Translations under genes and position numbers: made by a program
Notes under the pieces: model-generated
Databases searched by the model: none
Seen by the model: only the letters and a program-made list of their open reading frames with translations
Told to the model about the DNA's origin: nothing
Shown here: piece by piece, positions 17,390-26,241 of the stretch
Layout: every line of letters starts with the position of its first letter
Position numbering within the stretch: the stretch's first letter is position 1
Source of the DNA: Cumulibacter sp047975195
GTDB taxonomy: Bacteria > Actinomycetota > Actinomycetes > Mycobacteriales > Antricoccaceae
Direction: 5' to 3'
Length of the DNA stretch: 64,000 nt
Assembly (NCBI GenBank): GCA_047975195.1
Contig: JBKEDB010000087.1
Span: 22,348 to 86,347, forward strand

Positions 17390-18213
17390 ACCGTGACCAG
17401 GTCGGACAACTTTGCCAGGGTCGCCGGTCCGATTCCCGATACGTTCGACAGTTCCTCTACCGTCGCGAACGGCCCACTCTGGTCACGAAAGTCGATGATG
17501 CTTTGGGCCAGCACTGGGCCGACTCCGGGTAGTTCGTCCAGTTGCGCAGCGTTGGCCGAGTTCACGTTGATCTTGGTGTCGCCGCCTGTTGGTTCTGAGG
17601 TAGCACTGGACGCATCGGCGGCGCCGGGAATACCGACCGCGATCTGCTCGCCGTCGTTGACTTTGCGGGCGATATTGATCGTGCTCAGGTCGGTGTCGGG
17701 CAACGGTCCACCCGCAGCCTCGATCGCATCGCTGACTCGAGCTCCTTCAGGCAGCGTCACTAGCCCTGGTGATTCAACGCGGCCGACCACCGCGACGACG
17801 ATGAGCGCACTGCCGGGATTCTCGGTCTCGGTAGCAGCCGCTGACGGCTGCGCCAGATCAGCGGATTCATCGCGCTCGTCGACGCCAATTGCCTCGCTAT
17901 CGGTGCCGGGCCCGGCCGGCGCTGCGGTCGAGGTGGGGCCCAGCAACCAGGTCACCAGCATCGTGGCGGCCGCCGTCAGCACCGCGACCAGAACGAATAT
18001 GGCGATCGAGCCTCGTGGACGAACCAGCCGTGATCGCCAGGCCGTCCGCGGAGGCTCGAAGCCATCGCCGAAACCCTCGAGGGCGACCGCGTCGATCTCG
18101 CCGTCTTCCGCGACGTCTCGGGCTCGCGCCGGAGCTTCGGTGTTGCTGCCTCGCAACAGCGCCCTGAGGTCGGCAACTTGCCGGTCCCGCTCGAGCTCAT
18201 GCGTCCTGGTCAT
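17386..18213 (-). CDS. comEA: ComEA helix-hairpin-helix DNA-binding protein
   Basis: About 275 residues from the ATG at 18213 (the frame is open to 18321). It has an N-terminal cytoplasmic stretch, one transmembrane helix near residues 65-90, an acidic linker, a SLBB-like domain (GRVESPGLVTLPEGARVSDA), and two C-terminal helix-hairpin-helix motifs (INVNSANAAQLDELPGVGP and FATVEELSNVSGIGP). It acts as the membrane DNA receptor passing DNA to ComEC. The chosen start removes a leader with no ribosome-binding site. Confidence 0.92.
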   Translation of the reverse strand: MTRTHELERDRQVADLRALLRGSNTEAPARARDVAEDGEIDAVALEGFGDGFEPPRTAWRSRLVRPRGSIAIFVLVAVLTAAATMLVTWLLGPTSTAAPAGPGTDSEAIGVDERDESADLAQPSAAATETENPGSALIVVAVVGRVESPGLVTLPEGARVSDAIEAAGGPLPDTDLSTINIARKVNDGEQIAVGIPGAADASSATSEPTGGDTKINVNSANAAQLDELPGVGPVLAQSIIDFRDQSGPFATVEELSNVSGIGPATLAKLSDLVTV

Positions 18214-18371
18214 GCCCGCCACGCTACGAATGTGCAGCGCCAGCTCCGACCGTGATTCCTTGACTGTGGAAACACTCCGAACGTGTGGATAACGCGTTCG
18301 TTCCTGTCGCGAATCACGCACATAGCGAGTAAGTTCGGCGCCAACGGTTGACGAGACGAAGTGGGTTCGCC

Positions 18372-19844
18372 ATGACTGACGTTGTCGAGGTAACGCAGGG
18401 CTCGATTCGCGGGCAGACGCGAGACGGGTGCCGAGTATTCCTCGGCATTCCGTACGCAGCCGCGCCGGTCGGTGATCTGCGGCTGCAACCGCCGGCGCCC
18501 GCGCCGGCCTGGGTAGGCGTGCGGTCGGCAGATACCCCCGGACCTACGGCACCCAAAGGCCCATATCCCCATCCGTTCCACGCGCTGTTCAATGAGCCCG
18601 TCGTCGATGGCGACGAGTATCTCAACCTCAACGTATGGACCCCGCACGATGCCAATAATGCTGCGGTACTGGTGTGGATCCACGGCGGCGCATACGTGAA
18701 CGGTTCTGGGATCGTGCCGCAGTACGACGGTGCACCCTTCGCTCGCGACGGGATCGTCTGCGTCACGATCAACTACCGCCTTGGCGCCGAGGGGTTTCTC
18801 GACCTGGGCGACGACGCGTGCAACCTAGGACTTCGCGACCAGATTGCCGCGCTGCAATGGATCCAGAACAATATCGCCGCTTTCGGCGGCGATCCCGATC
18901 GCGTCACCATCGCGGGCGAGTCCGCCGGTGGTATGAGCGTGACGTCGTTGCTATCCAGCCCCATGGCCGCGGGTCTGTTTCACCGCGTCATTGCGCAAAG
19001 CGGCGCCGGACATCACGCTCTGACCCGTCTCGACGGCCAGCGGATCGCCGCCGAACTCGCCAGTCGGCTCGGCGTGTCAGCCGAACGAGCCGCAATCGCC
19101 GACGTCCCGCCACAGCGGTTGCTGGAGGCGCAGTTGAGCATCACCCGGGATATGGCGCTGAACCCCGATCCAGCGATCTGGGGCGGTGCGGTCGCCAACT
19201 CGATGGCGTTCGAGCCGGTGATCGACGGTGAGGTGCTACCGGCGATGCCAATCGAGTCGATCATCAGCGGGGCGGGCGCCGGGATCGACGTACTGACGGG
19301 CAGCAACCTGCACGAGCAGCGCCTGTTTCTCGTGCCAACCGGCGTGTATGCGGCGTCCACCGAGCCGGCCGTGCATGCGATTCTTGCCGCGCGTGGCGTC
19401 GACGCGACCGACGCTGCTGCCGCCTACCCCGAGGCGGACACACCAGGCGCGCTGCTGGAGGCCGTACTCACTGACTGGACATTCCGAATTCCAGCAATCC
19501 GACTCGCCGAGGCCGTCGCCGGCAATGGCGCGAATGCATATATGTACCAGTTCGGATGGGAGTCACCGCTGTTCGACGGCCTGTTGCGCTCGTGTCACTT
19601 CCTGGAAGTTCCGTACGTGTTCGACTCGCTCGATGCTGCCGGCAGCGCCGCGCAGACGGGTCCAGAGCCGGACCGGGACCTCGCACGCAGGATGCATGCG
19701 GCCTGGGTATCGTTCATACAGGACGGCGATCCGGGGTGGTCGGTGTACGGAGAAGGCCGCACCACCAAACTGTTCGCGGCTACCGATGACGTCCTCGTCG
19801 ATCCAGGTGCTGCATCCCGCCGACTGTGGGAGGGACGCCGCTAG
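18372..19844 (+). CDS. type B carboxylesterase
   Basis: Alpha/beta hydrolase of 490 residues in the cholinesterase-like family. Visible motifs are FLGIPYAAAPVG near the N-terminus, the oxyanion-hole WIHGGAY, and the nucleophile elbow GESAGG. A later LRSCHFLEVPYVF carries the likely catalytic histidine. No signal peptide is visible, so cytoplasmic. The ATG at 18372 is preferred to an upstream TTG at 18348. It is inserted between comEA and degV relative to mycobacterial order. The substrate is unknown. Confidence 0.92.
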   Translation: MTDVVEVTQGSIRGQTRDGCRVFLGIPYAAAPVGDLRLQPPAPAPAWVGVRSADTPGPTAPKGPYPHPFHALFNEPVVDGDEYLNLNVWTPHDANNAAVLVWIHGGAYVNGSGIVPQYDGAPFARDGIVCVTINYRLGAEGFLDLGDDACNLGLRDQIAALQWIQNNIAAFGGDPDRVTIAGESAGGMSVTSLLSSPMAAGLFHRVIAQSGAGHHALTRLDGQRIAAELASRLGVSAERAAIADVPPQRLLEAQLSITRDMALNPDPAIWGGAVANSMAFEPVIDGEVLPAMPIESIISGAGAGIDVLTGSNLHEQRLFLVPTGVYAASTEPAVHAILAARGVDATDAAAAYPEADTPGALLEAVLTDWTFRIPAIRLAEAVAGNGANAYMYQFGWESPLFDGLLRSCHFLEVPYVFDSLDAAGSAAQTGPEPDRDLARRMHAAWVSFIQDGDPGWSVYGEGRTTKLFAATDDVLVDPGAASRRLWEGRR

Positions 19845-20731
19845 TTGGCGTCCGCGCGCGTCAACTCCGGGACGATGATGACCCCCAGCATGCCCGGACC
19901 GACATGCGCGCCGAGAACGGCGCCGACTTCGCTGATCACGATCTCACTAGCGGCGGGAACGGCCTGCTGTAGTTCTGCACGCATCGCCTCGGCACGCTCC
20001 AGCGCGCCCAAATGATGCACGGCAATATGCACCGGCGTATCAAACTCATTCGCGGCGGCGGCCGCCAACGCGGTCAACCGTGCGATTGCCTTCGCCGCTG
20101 TGCGCACCTTTTCCAGTGGCAGGATCATGCCATCGGAGATATGCAGGATCGGCTTGACCGCCAGCGCAGTACCCAATAGAGCTCGCCCGGCGCTGATCCG
20201 TCCGCCGCGGCGCAGATGCTCCAGCGTATCGACATAGAAAAAGTTCGATCCTGCGCTCAATGAACCGACCGCAGCCTCATAAACCTCGTCAAGGCCAGCA
20301 CCAGCGACGGCTCGCCGAGCCGCCACGAGTACGGCAAAACCGAGCGCCATCGCTGTCGTTCGCGAATCCACCACCCTGACAACTTCAGTGCCGGCGTCGG
20401 AGTTGCACTGCACTGCCGCCAGCCGCGCAGCGTCCCACGTGCCCGATAGTTCACTGGAAATGTGCACGCTGACGATCCGCTCGTACCCCTCCGCGAGCAG
20501 GCCACGGTAGTGATCAACGAACTGCTCCGGTGTCGGCCGCGAGGTTGAGACCTTGATTGCCTTGTCCGCGAGCGCTTCAATAACGTCGTCAGGCGATACC
20601 TCGACGCCGTCCTCGCCTTGCCGCTCGCCCATGATCACGTGCAGCGGGATGACCCGGATCGGCAACCCATCAGCAATCCGCGGCGGCAGGTACGCCGTGG
20701 AATCGGTGACGACGGCGGTGGTAGCGGTCAT
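19841..20731 (-). CDS. degV: DegV-family fatty-acid-binding protein
   Basis: A 296-residue DegV protein. The N-terminus VVTDSTAYLPP and the internal TSRPTPEQF and VHISSELSGTW segments are family hallmarks. Relatives bind a fatty acid between two domains; in Firmicutes FakB proteins present it to the FakA kinase, but no FakA is in the window. The stop overlaps the convergent esterase by four bases. It corresponds in position to Rv2417c. Confidence 0.92.
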   Translation of the reverse strand: MTATTAVVTDSTAYLPPRIADGLPIRVIPLHVIMGERQGEDGVEVSPDDVIEALADKAIKVSTSRPTPEQFVDHYRGLLAEGYERIVSVHISSELSGTWDAARLAAVQCNSDAGTEVVRVVDSRTTAMALGFAVLVAARRAVAGAGLDEVYEAAVGSLSAGSNFFYVDTLEHLRRGGRISAGRALLGTALAVKPILHISDGMILPLEKVRTAAKAIARLTALAAAAANEFDTPVHIAVHHLGALERAEAMRAELQQAVPAASEIVISEVGAVLGAHVGPGMLGVIIVPELTRADAN

Positions 20732-20786
20732 TCTGCGACCTTACCGACCCGTCCCGCGGACTGCTCAAGGCACAAGCGAGATTGCG

Positions 20787-21470
20787 TCAGTGAGAGTGTT
20801 GGATCCGGTCGTCACCGGCGTCAGAGTCGACGTTCAGTTCGTCGCTCACCAGCGCTTCTGGGCTGCGTAGCGGGTACACATTATGCGCATGCAACCGCCA
20901 CTGCCCCGCTTCGGTTCGACGCAATTCGCTCCAGTGGCAGTTACGTAGCGGCGCCAGCAGCGACCAGGTCGATTCCGGCATCCCGATCAATGTCGCAGCG
21001 AGCGCCTTCAGTGAGCCGCCGTGGGCGGTCAGAACAACGGTCCCGTCCTCGCGTTCGAGGAGTTCATCGACCAGCTCACGGCCACGTTGCGCCACCTGCG
21101 CCGCTGACTCCCCGTTACCCGGATTGCTTCGACCACCGCTCGTCCACGCCGCAAACTCGTCGGGGAATCGTTCGGCGACGCCGGCTCGGTCGAGACCTTC
21201 CCAACCGCCGAGACTGGTCTCGCGCAGCCTCGGGTCGGTGCGCACGCGCAGACCCACGAGTTCAGCAAGCGTACTGGCAGTGGTCACGGCCCGGCCGAGG
21301 TCGCTAGCGTAGATCGCGTTGGGTTCTTCGGCCGCCAGGTACGGTGCGGCCTCGCGCGCCTGCGCTACCCCCACCTCGTCGAGCGCGGTGTCCAACTGTC
21401 CCTGAAATCGTCCAAGCGAATTCCAGGAGGTGCGTCCGTGTCGCCACAACAACAGGCGCTCGAGGCTCAC
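20787..21470 (-). CDS. histidine-phosphatase family protein (GpgP candidate)
   Basis: Phosphoglycerate-mutase-like phosphatase of 227 residues. From the GTG at 21470 the catalytic RHG places the nucleophile at His11 (LLLWRHGRTSWN), with a second HGG (TAHGGSLKAL) near residue 155. The GTG overlaps the rsfS stop (GTGA), which fixes the start. In M. tuberculosis the gene in this place (Rv2419c) is glucosyl-3-phosphoglycerate phosphatase, so that is a reasonable guess; cofactor-dependent mutase and other phosphatases remain possible. Confidence 0.88.
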   Translation of the reverse strand: MSLERLLLWRHGRTSWNSLGRFQGQLDTALDEVGVAQAREAAPYLAAEEPNAIYASDLGRAVTTASTLAELVGLRVRTDPRLRETSLGGWEGLDRAGVAERFPDEFAAWTSGGRSNPGNGESAAQVAQRGRELVDELLEREDGTVVLTAHGGSLKALAATLIGMPESTWSLLAPLRNCHWSELRRTEAGQWRLHAHNVYPLRSPEALVSDELNVDSDAGDDRIQHSH

Positions 21471-21850
21471 GCCTCGCCCTCGGTGGTCGGTCCGGCAGCG
21501 GCGAACGGAATGGTTGGGCAATCACGCCACAGGCGGGGCAGGTCATAGAAGTTTCGTTCGTCGGAGTGCTGCACATGTACGACGATGTCGACATAGTCCA
21601 GCAGTACCCATCGGCCCTCGCGTGCCCCTTCACGACGTACCGGCTTGAGCTGCTCGGCCAGCAGCGCTTCTTCGACGGCGTCGGTAATAGCGTTGGCCTG
21701 CCGCTCATTGGTCGCGGTGACGACGACGAAGCAGTCGGTAATAACCAATTGGTCGCTGACATCGATGATCACGATGTCCTCACCCAATTTGCTGTCGGCT
21801 GCGGTAGCGGCGATGGTGGCGATCTCTATCGACCGCTCGGTGGCTGTCAT
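21467..21850 (-). CDS. rsfS: ribosomal silencing factor RsfS
   Basis: RsfS/Iojap protein of 127 residues that binds L14 and blocks 30S-50S joining in stationary phase. Family segments seen are GEDIVIIDVSDQLVITDCFV and the C-terminal WVLLDYVDIVVHVQ. It lies between nadD and the phosphatase, an order conserved across actinobacteria. GGAG precedes the ATG at a slightly long spacing of about eleven. Confidence 0.95.
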   Translation of the reverse strand: MTATERSIEIATIAATAADSKLGEDIVIIDVSDQLVITDCFVVVTATNERQANAITDAVEEALLAEQLKPVRREGAREGRWVLLDYVDIVVHVQHSDERNFYDLPRLWRDCPTIPFAAAGPTTEGEA

Positions 21851-21873
21851 GGGGGTGTTGCGCTCCTTAGCGG

Positions 21874-22458
21874 CTACTGCTCGCGGTACAGGTGTCGTTT
21901 CTCGATGTACTGCACGACCCCGTCAGGCACGAGATACCAGACTGGCATTCCGCGCGAACGCCGCGCGCGGCAGTCCGTCGACGAGATCGCCAATGCCGGC
22001 ACCTCCACTAAGGTAACCGTTCCGTCGGGCAAGCCACTGTCGTCGAGATGGTAGCCCGGGCGCGTGACCGCGATGAAGTGCGCGAGGTCGAACATGTCCT
22101 GATGATCTTTCCATCCCAGGATCTGATGCAGCGCGTCGGCACCGGTGATGAAGAATAGCTCCGCGTGCGGGTACTGCCGACGCAGATCGTGCAGGGTGTC
22201 GATGGTGTACGTCGGGCCGGGACGGTCGATATCGACTCGGCTGACCGAAAACCGCGGATTCGACGCCGTCGCGATCACGGTCATCAGATAGCGGTCCTCG
22301 GCCGGCGACACGACACTGTTCGCCTTCTGCCACGGCTGCCCGGTCGGGACGAAGATCACCTCGTCCAGGCCGAACAGCGACGCCACCTCCGAGGCGGCCG
22401 ACAAGTGACCGTTGTGCACCGGGTCGAAGGTGCCGCCCATGATGCCAAGACGCGTCAT
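21874..22458 (-). CDS. nadD: nicotinate-nucleotide adenylyltransferase
   Basis: NadD of 194 residues, making nicotinic acid adenine dinucleotide from NaMN and ATP in NAD synthesis. It has the N-terminal nucleotidyltransferase motif GGTFDPVHNGHL and the C-terminal ISSTDCRAR signature. Twenty-three bases separate it from rsfS, so they are probably one transcript. Confidence 0.97.
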   Translation of the reverse strand: MTRLGIMGGTFDPVHNGHLSAASEVASLFGLDEVIFVPTGQPWQKANSVVSPAEDRYLMTVIATASNPRFSVSRVDIDRPGPTYTIDTLHDLRRQYPHAELFFITGADALHQILGWKDHQDMFDLAHFIAVTRPGYHLDDSGLPDGTVTLVEVPALAISSTDCRARRSRGMPVWYLVPDGVVQYIEKRHLYREQ

Positions 22459-22467
22459 GGACGAGCC

Positions 22468-23910
22468 TTAAGCACCCGGCAGCATGTCGTGAACGAAATC
22501 TGCAAGCTGCTGCGCCGTACGGCATTCCTTCATTTCGATGACATCCGCGTAGCGTGTGGCCACCGAGTCGCCGCTGCCCCACATGCGCTGCGCCTCGGGG
22601 TTCAGCCAGTACGCGTGTCGAGCACGGCTGACCATCTTCTTGAGGGTCTGCAGCGACGGATCACGATAGTTACTGCGCGCGTCGCCGAGGATCAGCAGGC
22701 TGGTCTTCGGCCCGATGGCCTCAGGCCACTTTTCCTCAAAGATCTCGAACGCGTGCCCGTAATCAGAGTGACCGTCGAACCACACCAGGTTCGCCTCGTT
22801 ACCGATCCGCTGTACCGCGCGCGGCAGGTCCTCGCCCGGCGAGAAAAACGAGGTGACCTCGTCCGTGGTGTCCACGAACGCGAACGCGCGTACCTTCGAG
22901 AACTGCTCTCGCAAGGCGGCGGTCAGCATCAACGTGAAGTGTGAGAAGCCCGCAACCGAACCTGACACATCGCACAACACGACCAACTCTGGTTTGTGCT
23001 GTTTACGCGGCTTGTGATGGGTGTTGATCGGGATGCCGCCGGTCGCCAACGACGCACGCACTGTCCGCCGGAAATCCAGTCGGCCGCTGCGGCCCAGCCG
23101 ACGCCGCGCGGCCAGACGACTGGCAAGGCGCCGAGCCAACGGGTGCACCGTACGCCGCAGTTCGGCGAGATCGTCGCTCTGCGCCCGCAGGAAGTCGACC
23201 TGATCCGCCATCGGGCGCACCGTGGTCTTGGCGACCTGTTCCTTACCGCGATCCTCGGCCACCCGGCGTCGTACCTCGGCATCGACGTACTGCCGGAACT
23301 CGGCGAGGCGGTCCTTGATGGTCTGCCGAGCCACCTGCTCCTGCATGCCGCCGCGCTCGGACTCGGCCTTGTTCAGCAGTCCGTCCAGCAACTGCGCCAC
23401 CAGGGTGTCGGGGTTGAGCGCACGCATGACTCGGTACGAGTAGTACGACTCACGTCCGCCGCCGGCCGCCCCCTTACCCAACTTGGAGACGGCCCGACGC
23501 GCGAGCCGCTTCAGCGTTTCGGAGTCGCCGTCCATCAGCGCATCGGCCAGTGCCTTACGCCAGGCATCGATATCGGGTTCACCGTCGCCGGACTCCCCGT
23601 CGCCGTCCTCGCCATCCTGGCCGGGATCGCCAGCGCCGGCTTCTCCGAGCGCCTCGCCATCGCCGGTAGCCAGCGGCCACCACAGATCGAACATCGTGTC
23701 GAAGGCCAGGCGGTACGCCGGACGCTTCACACAGACGGTTGCCAGACCTTCACGCAGATCCTCACGGTTAATGACGTCGACCGCCGCGAAGACCGAGGCC
23801 GTGTCCACGCATTCACCCACACCTACGGGGATTCCGGCCCCGCGCAGCGCTGCGACGAACCCGGTGAGGTGCGCCAGCAGGCCCTTCGTCTCAACGGTCG
23901 CGGTGCTCAT
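22468..23910 (-). CDS. VWA-domain (CoxE-like) protein
   Basis: A 480-residue protein with a C-terminal von Willebrand A domain whose MIDAS motif reads CDVSGSVAGFS (DxSxS). A highly acidic Gly/Asp/Glu stretch lies near residues 92-112. It belongs to the CoxE-like partners of MoxR ATPases that help assemble or metallate protein complexes. One base separates it from the moxR gene, so the two work together. The pair corresponds to Rv2425c-Rv2426c. The client complex is not evident. Confidence 0.88.
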   Translation of the reverse strand: MSTATVETKGLLAHLTGFVAALRGAGIPVGVGECVDTASVFAAVDVINREDLREGLATVCVKRPAYRLAFDTMFDLWWPLATGDGEALGEAGAGDPGQDGEDGDGESGDGEPDIDAWRKALADALMDGDSETLKRLARRAVSKLGKGAAGGGRESYYSYRVMRALNPDTLVAQLLDGLLNKAESERGGMQEQVARQTIKDRLAEFRQYVDAEVRRRVAEDRGKEQVAKTTVRPMADQVDFLRAQSDDLAELRRTVHPLARRLASRLAARRRLGRSGRLDFRRTVRASLATGGIPINTHHKPRKQHKPELVVLCDVSGSVAGFSHFTLMLTAALREQFSKVRAFAFVDTTDEVTSFFSPGEDLPRAVQRIGNEANLVWFDGHSDYGHAFEIFEEKWPEAIGPKTSLLILGDARSNYRDPSLQTLKKMVSRARHAYWLNPEAQRMWGSGDSVATRYADVIEMKECRTAQQLADFVHDMLPGA

Positions 23911-23911
23911 G

Positions 23912-24832
23912 TCAGTTCAGCCGCAACTCACCGGCGGCCTTAGCCGCGTCGCTGGCGTGCTTCAGCACCACGCCGAGCGTTTCCTTGACCGCCGCCTCGT
24001 CCAGGGTGTTCAGCCCCAAGGCGAGCAGCGTCTGCGCCCAGTCGATCGTTTCAGCGATCGAGGGCGACTTCTTCAATTCCATCGCGCGCAACGCGCGTGC
24101 CGTACGCACGATCTGATCGGCCAGCGCCGGGGCGATGTCCGGGACGCGCGAGACGATGATGTCGCGCTCACGCTCCGGGCCCGGGTAGTCCAGGTGCAGA
24201 TACAGGGCCCGACGCTTGAGCGCCTCGGACAACTCGCGAGTCGCGTTCGAGGTCAGTAGCACGAACGGACGGCGCTTCGCGTGCACCGTACCCATCTCCG
24301 GAATGGTGACCTGGAAGTCCGAGAGGATTTCCAGCAGTAGGCCCTCAACTTCGACGTCCGATTTGTCGATCTCATCGATCAGCAGGACGGTGGGATCCTC
24401 GCGGCGAATCGCGGTCAGCAGCGGACGCTCGAGCAAGAACTCGTCACTGAAGATGTCATCACTCGCGTCGTCCCACGTCTCACCGGACGCCGTGGCCGTA
24501 TTGCTACCCTGCTGGATCCGAAGCAACTGCTTCTTGTAGTTCCACTCATACAGCGCGCGGGCCTCGTCCAAGCCCTCGTAGCACTGCAGCCGGACGATGT
24601 CCGATCGCGTCGCTTCTGCGATCGCCTTCGCCAACTCGGTCTTACCGACACCTGCCGGACCCTCGACCAGCAACGGCTTACCCAGACGGTCGGCCAGGAA
24701 CACCGTGGTGGCGGTGGCGCGGTCGGCAAGGTATCCGGCCTGGCCAAGACGAATCAGGACATCGTCGACGCCGCCGAACTGGGGACGGTGCTGGGCACCG
24801 ATAGGGGCACTCGCGGACTGTTCAACGCTCAA
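23912..24832 (-). CDS. MoxR-family AAA+ ATPase
   Basis: AAA+ ATPase of 306 residues with Walker A (GPAGVGKTEL), Walker B (VLLIDEID) and a sensor 1-like LLTSNATREL. I place the start at a TTG at 24832 because GAGGTGG sits six bases upstream; a TTG at 24847 would lie within that ribosome-binding site. MoxR ATPases pair with VWA proteins to act as chaperones for enzyme maturation, and the VWA gene follows after one base. Confidence 0.92.
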   Translation of the reverse strand: MSVEQSASAPIGAQHRPQFGGVDDVLIRLGQAGYLADRATATTVFLADRLGKPLLVEGPAGVGKTELAKAIAEATRSDIVRLQCYEGLDEARALYEWNYKKQLLRIQQGSNTATASGETWDDASDDIFSDEFLLERPLLTAIRREDPTVLLIDEIDKSDVEVEGLLLEILSDFQVTIPEMGTVHAKRRPFVLLTSNATRELSEALKRRALYLHLDYPGPERERDIIVSRVPDIAPALADQIVRTARALRAMELKKSPSIAETIDWAQTLLALGLNTLDEAAVKETLGVVLKHASDAAKAAGELRLN

Positions 24833-24963
24833 CGCAGACCACCTCAATAGAACTTGACGTTGGAATCACTTTACCGAATCTCGTTCGGGTACGTTACGCC
24901 GGATTGTCGCGCAGAGCACATCCAGTGCCCCGGGTCACAGCTCACGTTCCGTGTGATAACGCC

Positions 24964-26232
24964 TCAACTGGCGGGTCTGGTTTGGCCCTCGCCGTGCACG
25001 ACATACGTGGTGGTCGTCAGCTCTGGCAGCGCCATCGGGCCGCGCGCATGCAGTTTCTGCGTTGAGATGCCGATCTCGGCGCCAAACCCGAACTCTCCGC
25101 CGTCGGTGAACGCGGTCGACGCGTTCACCATGACGGCGGCGGCGTCGACGCGCATCGTGAACTCGCGCGATGCGTGCAGCGACGATGTCACGATCGCTTC
25201 GGTGTGCCCGCTGGAGTGCGCCCGGATGTGGGCGATCGCATCGTCGATCGAATCAACGACGCCGACGTTGAGGTCCAGCGACAGGTATTCGGTGTCCCAG
25301 TCTGCCTGGGTCGCCGGAACCACCAAGGCACCGAGCAACTGCTGGGTGCGCTCGTCGCCATGCAGGGTTACCGATGCGTCGCCGAGCGCCTTGGCCACGC
25401 GCGGCAGGAACTGCTCGGCGATGTCCGCGTGCACCAGCAGCGTCTCAGCGGCGTTACATACGCTCGGACGGCGCGCTTTGGAGTTCACGACGATCTCCTC
25501 GGCCATCTGCAGATCGGCGGCGGCGTCGACATAGACGTGTACGATGCCGATCCCGGTCTCGATCACGGGCACCGTGGAATCGGTGACGACCCGCTGGATC
25601 AGCCCGGCGCCACCACGCGGAATCACGACGTCCACAAGCCCCCGCGCGTGTAGCAACGCAGCGACCGTTGAGCGATCGGTCGCCGGAACTGCCTGAATCG
25701 CATCGGCTGGTACGCCGCTCGCGGCACACGCGTCGCGCAGCACCTGCACCAGAGCTGCGTTGGACTCGCGCGCCGAGGACGAACCGCGCAGCAATACGGC
25801 GTTACCGGACTTCAGGCATAGTCCTGCGGCATCGACAGTGACGTTCGGACGCCCCTCGTAGATCATCCCGACGACACCCATCGGCACCCGCAGCTGCTGG
25901 ACGCGCACACCATTCGGCAGCGTGTAGCCGCGAATCACCTCGCCGACCGGATCCGGTAGCGATGCGACCATTCGTAACTGTTCGGCGATAGCCGCGATTC
26001 GCTCGACGCTCAGCGCGAGGCGGTCGATCATTGCCTCGCTGATCCCGTCGGCCCGCGCGCGTTCAATATCGCGCGCGTTGACATCCAGCACGATCTCGGT
26101 GTGCTTCACCAGCGCGTCGGCCATGGCGTGGAGCGCCGCGTCCTTCACACCACGCGGCAGCACGGACAGGTCCCCGGCTGCGACGCGGGCCCGTTGCCCG
26201 AGTGAATGGATGATCGTGGTGGCATCTGACAT
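24964..26232 (-). CDS. proA: gamma-glutamyl phosphate reductase
   Basis: ProA of 422 residues, reducing glutamyl-5-phosphate to glutamate semialdehyde in proline synthesis. The catalytic cysteine lies in RPSVCNAAETLLVH, and the N-terminal LPRGVKDAALHAMA and MGVVGMIYEGRPNVT segments are typical. It is nine bases downstream of proB, forming a proB-proA unit. In M. tuberculosis several genes separate proA from proB; here they are adjacent. Confidence 0.97.
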   Translation of the reverse strand: MSDATTIIHSLGQRARVAAGDLSVLPRGVKDAALHAMADALVKHTEIVLDVNARDIERARADGISEAMIDRLALSVERIAAIAEQLRMVASLPDPVGEVIRGYTLPNGVRVQQLRVPMGVVGMIYEGRPNVTVDAAGLCLKSGNAVLLRGSSSARESNAALVQVLRDACAASGVPADAIQAVPATDRSTVAALLHARGLVDVVIPRGGAGLIQRVVTDSTVPVIETGIGIVHVYVDAAADLQMAEEIVVNSKARRPSVCNAAETLLVHADIAEQFLPRVAKALGDASVTLHGDERTQQLLGALVVPATQADWDTEYLSLDLNVGVVDSIDDAIAHIRAHSSGHTEAIVTSSLHASREFTMRVDAAAVMVNASTAFTDGGEFGFGAEIGISTQKLHARGPMALPELTTTTYVVHGEGQTRPAS

Positions 26233-26241
26233 GTGTTCTCC

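Noticed and set aside
22996..23943. 315-residue plus-strand frame
   Set aside because: Antisense of the VWA gene, with no domain or ribosome-binding site.
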